From Xiphophorus maculatus (taxonomy: Eukaryota; Chordata; Actinopteri; Cyprinodontiformes; Poeciliidae), in NCBI RefSeq assembly GCF_002775205.1, contig NC_036451.1, positions 22,680,351-22,744,350 of the forward strand: a stretch of 64,000 nt of DNA. Direction: 5' to 3'. The notes under the pieces are model-generated. The model saw only the letters and a program-made list of their open reading frames with translations, had not been told where the DNA came from and searched no databases. Below, piece after piece: positions 59,703 to 64,000 of the stretch. The translations under genes were made by a program, and so were the position numbers. Within the stretch, counting starts at the first letter, position 1. The number at the start of each line of letters is the position of its first letter.

Positions 59703-61900
59703 ATGCTTCCACGCAGGCAGGACCACGGGAAGAGAAGGAGCGACGGCGTGCGGAGCGGCTCCGTTGTGAACTTCAGGAGCGCGGGGAGCCCGGGCTCCGT
59801 CCGCCGCAGCTCCGCCGTGCTGCCCTCGGTGCTAACCTTCCTGGTGATCGTAGCCTCCGGAGGCCTGCTGCTCATGATAGAGAAGGGAATGCTGAACAGC
59901 GTGGAGACACCTTCTCCCCGGGGCAGCGCAAGGCGGCCGGAGCTCGTCGGCGAGACCCGAAAACGCGGTGCAGATGGCGCGGACGTGGACTCCCAGGTAC
60001 TGCAGCCGTTTTACCCCCACCCCCTCCCCAGTCTTGATTACAAACAGTTAAATTGTGCTTTAAACTGCTTTTTATGTCGCTAAGTAATTAAGTTCCCATA
60101 TACCCCTTAAACATGTCCACATATTTCAAATTCAGAAATGCCATCCAAAAAGGGAAATTAAATGTTGTACCTCAAATTTATAATACACTCTAAAAAGGGC
60201 ACTATTCATTTGTATCCAGTCGGTCCAGCTCTGTATTCATCTCCTCTCAGGAAACAGGTTAAAAAAACAGTCAACAGCAAAACTATTGATCGTGGACTTT
60301 AAACATCTATTTTTAATGCAAAGATGGCTTGCAAAAGTCACAGTTTAAACAATGTCATAAGTTTGCCACAAGCCGTGTAAAGGGAGCAGCAGAGATATGC
60401 TCTGATTGTTTTCTTTACGCCTGTATGCAAACCACTGACAGAAAACCCTTAAGACCCTCATCCCTTTAGTGAAACATGGTGGTGGGGAGGCTTTTCTCCA
60501 GCTAGGACATCAGCTTGAAGAAGATGGAAAGAGCTGAACACAAGGTAATCCTGAGAGAAAATCTTACCAGGCAGCAAATGATTTGAGACTGGGGTTAGAT
60601 GTTCATCTCAGACGTGCAACTAGAGCTACAGAGGAATGATTTATGTCCAAACATATTCATGTGTTGGCACGGCCCAGTCACAGTCTAGACATGAATCCAA
60701 CTGGGAATTTGTGGCAAGACTTGAAAACCAGTCTGACTGAGCTCAAGCTGTTTAGCAAAGAATGCACAAAAGTTTCTGTCTTTTGATCTTTGCAGATCAA
60801 AAGACAGATCTGCAGCTGTAACTTGAGCAAAGGGTGTGTTTTTTTTTAAATATACAAAGTTCTGACAGACTGGCTAAATATAGATGCATAGCACAGTTTT
60901 CAGATGTTAAATTTTTTTTTTTGAAAACAGTATATCCACTTGACTTTCACAATTACCCAAAAACCCAAATAGACGTACATTTGACGTTGCATGAATCAGA
61001 AAAAGTTCGACGGGAACGAGTAGTGGCTCGACATTTACATTTGTTTCACCGGGGTTATTCCTTCGCATTTAGATCCTCCAGGAGATCCGCAACCGCACCA
61101 TCAGGACCATGTGCAGCCAGAAGAACATGCCCCACAGCGTCTGGTCCCTGAGCCCCCTGCAGAGGAAGACGGTGCTGCAGCACATCCTGGTGAACGACGA
61201 GTACCGCTTCCTCTACTGCTACGTCCCCAAAGTGGCCTGCTCCAACTGGAAGAGAGTCCTGAAGGTCCTGAGCGGAGCCTTGGAGAGCGTGGACGTCAGC
61301 ATCAAGATGGATCACCGCAGCGACTTGCTGTTTCTATCCTCCCTGAAGCCGGAGGAAATCCGCTACCGCCTCAAGCACTACTTCAAGTTCATGTTCGTGC
61401 GGGAGCCCATGGAGCGGCTGCTCTCCGCCTACAGGAACAAGTTCGGAGAGATCGAATCCTACCAGAAAAAGTACGGAGCGGAGATCGTGCAGCGCTACAG
61501 GAAGGGCCGTGCCAAGGAGGCGTCCGTGACGGGAGACGACGTGACCTTCGGAGAGTTTGTCCGCTACTTGTTGGACGAGGACGTGGAGCGCATGAACGAG
61601 CACTGGATGCCCATTTACAACTTGTGCCAGCCCTGCGCCGTTTCTTATAACTTCATAGGCTCCTATGAGCACCTTGGAAGGGACTCGGCGTACGTGCTCC
61701 AGCGCATCGGCGCGCCGCCGTTTGTCAACTTCCCGGAGAGGCAAACGTGGTACAAGCCCGTCACCACACAAACGTTACACTATTACTTGTGCACTTTGCC
61801 GCAGAAGCTACTCAGGGAACTCCTGCCGAAGTACATTTTAGACTTCTCTCTGTTTGCTTACCCCCTGCCAAACACAACCTCTGAGCACTGCCGGCATTAA
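59703..61900 (+). CDS. chst14: Dermatan 4-O-sulfotransferase 1 (CHST14/D4ST1), two exons
   Basis: CHST14 transfers sulfate from PAPS to C4 of GalNAc in dermatan sulfate. It is a type II Golgi membrane enzyme (sulfotransferase family 2, HNK-1 class). Exons 59703-59996 and 61073-61900 join in phase 0, giving 373 aa (human 376). A short basic cytosolic tail is followed by one membrane segment (about residues 40-62, [20 protein letters not shown]). The PAPS 5'-phosphosulfate motif is [12 protein letters not shown] (148-159) and the 3'-phosphate motif is [17 protein letters not shown] (206-222). [17 protein letters not shown], the C-terminal [15 protein letters not shown] and possible N-glycosylation sites (NRT at 105, NTT near the end) match human. 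The human coding region is, as I recall, in a single exon, so the 1.08-kb intron here after codon 98 is notable. It holds a decayed Tc1 transposase relic. Confidence 0.96.
60474..60790 (+). pseudogene. Decayed Tc1-like transposase fragment in the chst14 intron
   Basis: GGTGGTGGGGAGGCTTTTCT, AGAGCTACAGAGGAATG, CATATTCATGTGTTGGCACG and CCCAGTCACAGTCTAGACAT follow the order of the Tc1 transposase catalytic region (the SPDLNPIENLW segment is recognisable). Frameshifts and substitutions abolish any reading frame. Confidence 0.65.
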
Positions 61901-62004
61901 TAGATGTTCCGTTTCCTGGTTTTTAAATGTTTATATATATATATATAGAAATTCATTTTGTATTATTTTTATTCCTAAGGGAAAAAAAGACTATTTTGAG
62001 AGAT

Positions 62005-62010
62005 ATTAAA
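62005..62010 (+). terminator. Candidate polyadenylation signal of chst14
   Basis: ATTAAA, a common variant hexamer, lies about 105 bases after the stop. No AATAAA occurs in the next several hundred bases. Confidence 0.35.
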
Positions 62011-62882
62011 CATGTACTTCTGATGTCACACCAACCACTATAGCTTCAAAAATGAACAGACGAGAAAAAGGTCACTGAAACTTGAACTGTTACAGTAAAT
62101 AGGTCACAATAGACTAAAACACAGTTTCAGCTAAAGTTCATTACAGGCATGAATCTTAGTAATTTAGTTATTTTAATGACCAGTAGTTTGAACTGTTATT
62201 ATTGTCAGGTTGGAATGATGAAGCAACATTCAACTTCAAAGAAAGATCAAACAAACGTAATATATAAAATCAACCAGCTGTGGTGAAATATCTGGCTGGA
62301 TATTTGACCATTCTTCTAACATGGAGTGTTAAAAGTGGTTTTCTGGCATCAATCTGACATTAACATTGTCTGAAAACTGTCAGTAGGTCTGAGGTTGGAT
62401 TATTGTACTGTGAGAAAATCCACTTATGTCTTAGTTTCAAACTATTTGTTGAATTGAGGTGAAGTTTGAAGGTAGTTCACCTTTCATCAGTAATCCATCT
62501 AATTTGTGCAATGTACCAGTACCCTTCAAAATCATTCTACCATTTCTGATAAGAGGACCAGCAGTATACCAGAACCAACTTGATGGCTGTATCTACCCTG
62601 TCGCCAAGGTGCAGCTTGCTAAGAGACATTTTACCAAATTTTATGGGATGCATTTTGTACAACTGTGAACATGCGTAGATTAGAAAAAACCCTAAAAGTT
62701 CAGATATTTTTTCTGCACCTAATTCTGTTCTAAAATTCATTTTGGTGCATGTTGTGTTACAAACCCTCTGCCAAAAACTAAATTACATAACTTTTACACT
62801 TTTAAGTCAATCTAATGTTCTAATCTTGGATGGCAATGTCCCTCCCCTCTTACTTTGCACGAAGCATTAAACTGTTTACCTA
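62011..62882. other. Intergenic region downstream of chst14
   Basis: AT-rich sequence without a recognisable gene. Words around 62330-62640 resemble Tc1-type relics (CTGAGGTTGGATTATTGTAC), but I cannot define ends. Confidence 0.4.
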
Positions 62883-63405
62883 CCATCCATCCATCCATCC
62901 ATCCATCCATCCATCCATCCATCCATCCATCCATCTTCTTCCGCTTATCCGGGGTCGGGTCGTGGGGGTAGCAGCTTCAGAAGGGAGGCCCAGACTTCCC
63001 TCTCCCCAGCCACTTCTTCTAGCTCCTCCGGGGGAATCCCGAGGCGTTCCCAGGCCAGCCAGAGACATAGTCCCTCCAGCGTGTCCTGGGTCTTCCCCGG
63101 GGCCTCCTCCCGGTGGGACGTGCCCGGTACACCTCACCAGGGAGGCGTCCAGGAGGCATCCTGACCAGATGCTCGAGCCTCAACTGGCTCCTCTCGATGT
63201 GAAGGAGCAGCGGCTCTACTCTGAGTCCCTCCCGGATGACTGAGCTTCTCACCCTATCTCTAAGGGAGAGCCCAGCCACCCTACGGAGGAAACCCATTTC
63301 GGCCGCTTGTATCCACGATCTCGTTCTTTCGGTCACGACCCAAAGCTCATGACCATAGATGAGGGTGGGAACGTAGATCGACCGGTAAATCGAGAGCTTT
63401 ACCAT
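62883..63405 (-). mobile_element. 5'-truncated LINE (non-LTR retrotransposon) 3' end with tetranucleotide tail
   Basis: On the minus strand 63019-63405 encodes the C-terminal part of a reverse transcriptase polyprotein: [57 protein letters not shown]. This is a very common fish LINE ending. It then shifts frame and terminates in a run of GGAT units (62883-62933). The truncated 5' end and simple-repeat tail are the usual marks of target-primed insertion. The clade (RTE or L2-like) is not certain. Confidence 0.8.
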
Positions 63406-64000
63406 CTAATGAAACTTGAGAAGCTTTTTTTTTTTATCATTCTGTCTTTTTTTGATTTATTTTTAATCCTTTTATTTTACAAATAATTTATAAAAATATA
63501 TATATATATATAAAACCAAAAATATTAAGTATAATCCACAAAACTCAACATTTCAATACTTAAGTGCTTGAGGTTAGGAATGCAATTCATTTTTAGACAT
63601 GTTTGATCTGCAAATGTACCTGATGCCAACTGCGTGTAAGTCGAGTAAGAATAAGAAAAAAAAGTTTCACAGCAGCTTTTTTTCCCCCATATCCTGAGAC
63701 ATTGTTTGATTAAGTAAACTTTAGCACCACGGAGGTATGCTGCAGGCTACTTCATGCCAAGGTCTGTGGAAGCCTTCATACTTCATGTCCAGACTTAAAC
63801 TTCAAGACTGGACATCTGACTCACTGCAACTTCACTTGTCATTAGCCGTTAATCCTTGAAGCCAACACTCCTAAACAGGAGAAAGGGGGGGGGAAAAAGC
63901 GTTTCAGCATTTAGGGTTTAAACATAATAAAAATGTGTCATCTGCAATTTGAAGCTATGGACTTTATGTTAACAAAAAACCCAAACATTTATGACCTTCA
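63406..64000. other. Right-edge region without a recognisable gene
   Basis: AT-rich sequence with a (TA)n run at 63498-63512. I see nothing coding. Confidence 0.45.

Noticed and set aside
62883-62933. CRISPR-like or regulatory tandem array
   Set aside because: It is a simple GGAT/ATCC tail of a truncated LINE.

Overview
This window is vertebrate nuclear DNA, almost certainly from a teleost fish. Genes are split into short exons with GT/GC-AG introns. Intergenic and intronic DNA is AT-rich and full of fish-type DNA-transposon relics (hAT-like, Tc1/mariner-like and pogo-like MITEs) and a 5'-truncated LINE ending in a tetranucleotide tail. There are no operons, ribosome sites, CRISPR arrays or phage features. 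All exon models below were read by eye from splice signals, frame continuity and remembered family sequences. No search was run.

Layout: (1) 233-525 (+), last exon of a REM2-like RGK GTPase whose 5' part lies off the left edge. (2) 3234-7229 (-), paics, nine exons, 425 aa. (3) 7857-19754 (+), ppat, eleven exons, 504 aa, divergent from paics across about 630 bp. (4) 9151-14098 (-), an unnamed gene with three Myb/SANT-like domains, entirely inside ppat intron 1 on the opposite strand. (5) 22368-25256 (-), a probable HJURP (CENP-A chaperone) gene. (6) 26627-33917 (+), aasdh, fourteen exons, 1049 aa. (7) 36401 to about 46966 (-), cracd (KIAA1211), with a CpG-rich candidate first exon near 58.1 kb. 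(8) 59703-61900 (+), chst14, two exons, 373 aa. The order paics-ppat-aasdh-cracd matches what I recall of human 4q12, which supports the assignments.

Functionally, PPAT catalyses step 1 of de novo purine synthesis and PAICS steps 6 and 7, and they share a divergent promoter containing a perfect CACGTG box. AASDH is an acyl-adenylating enzyme with a carrier domain and PQQ-type repeats. CRACD restrains actin capping protein. CHST14 sulfates dermatan in the Golgi.

The points most worth a second look are: the antisense triple-Myb gene nested in ppat; a nearly identical 196-bp inverted repeat placed in ppat introns 3 and 9, one arm of which covers the exon 10 acceptor, beside a 41-bp stray copy of exon 3; two GC-AG introns that the reading frame demands (paics and aasdh); a 37-codon tandem duplication in the HJURP-like gene; and a 27-nt candidate microexon in cracd.
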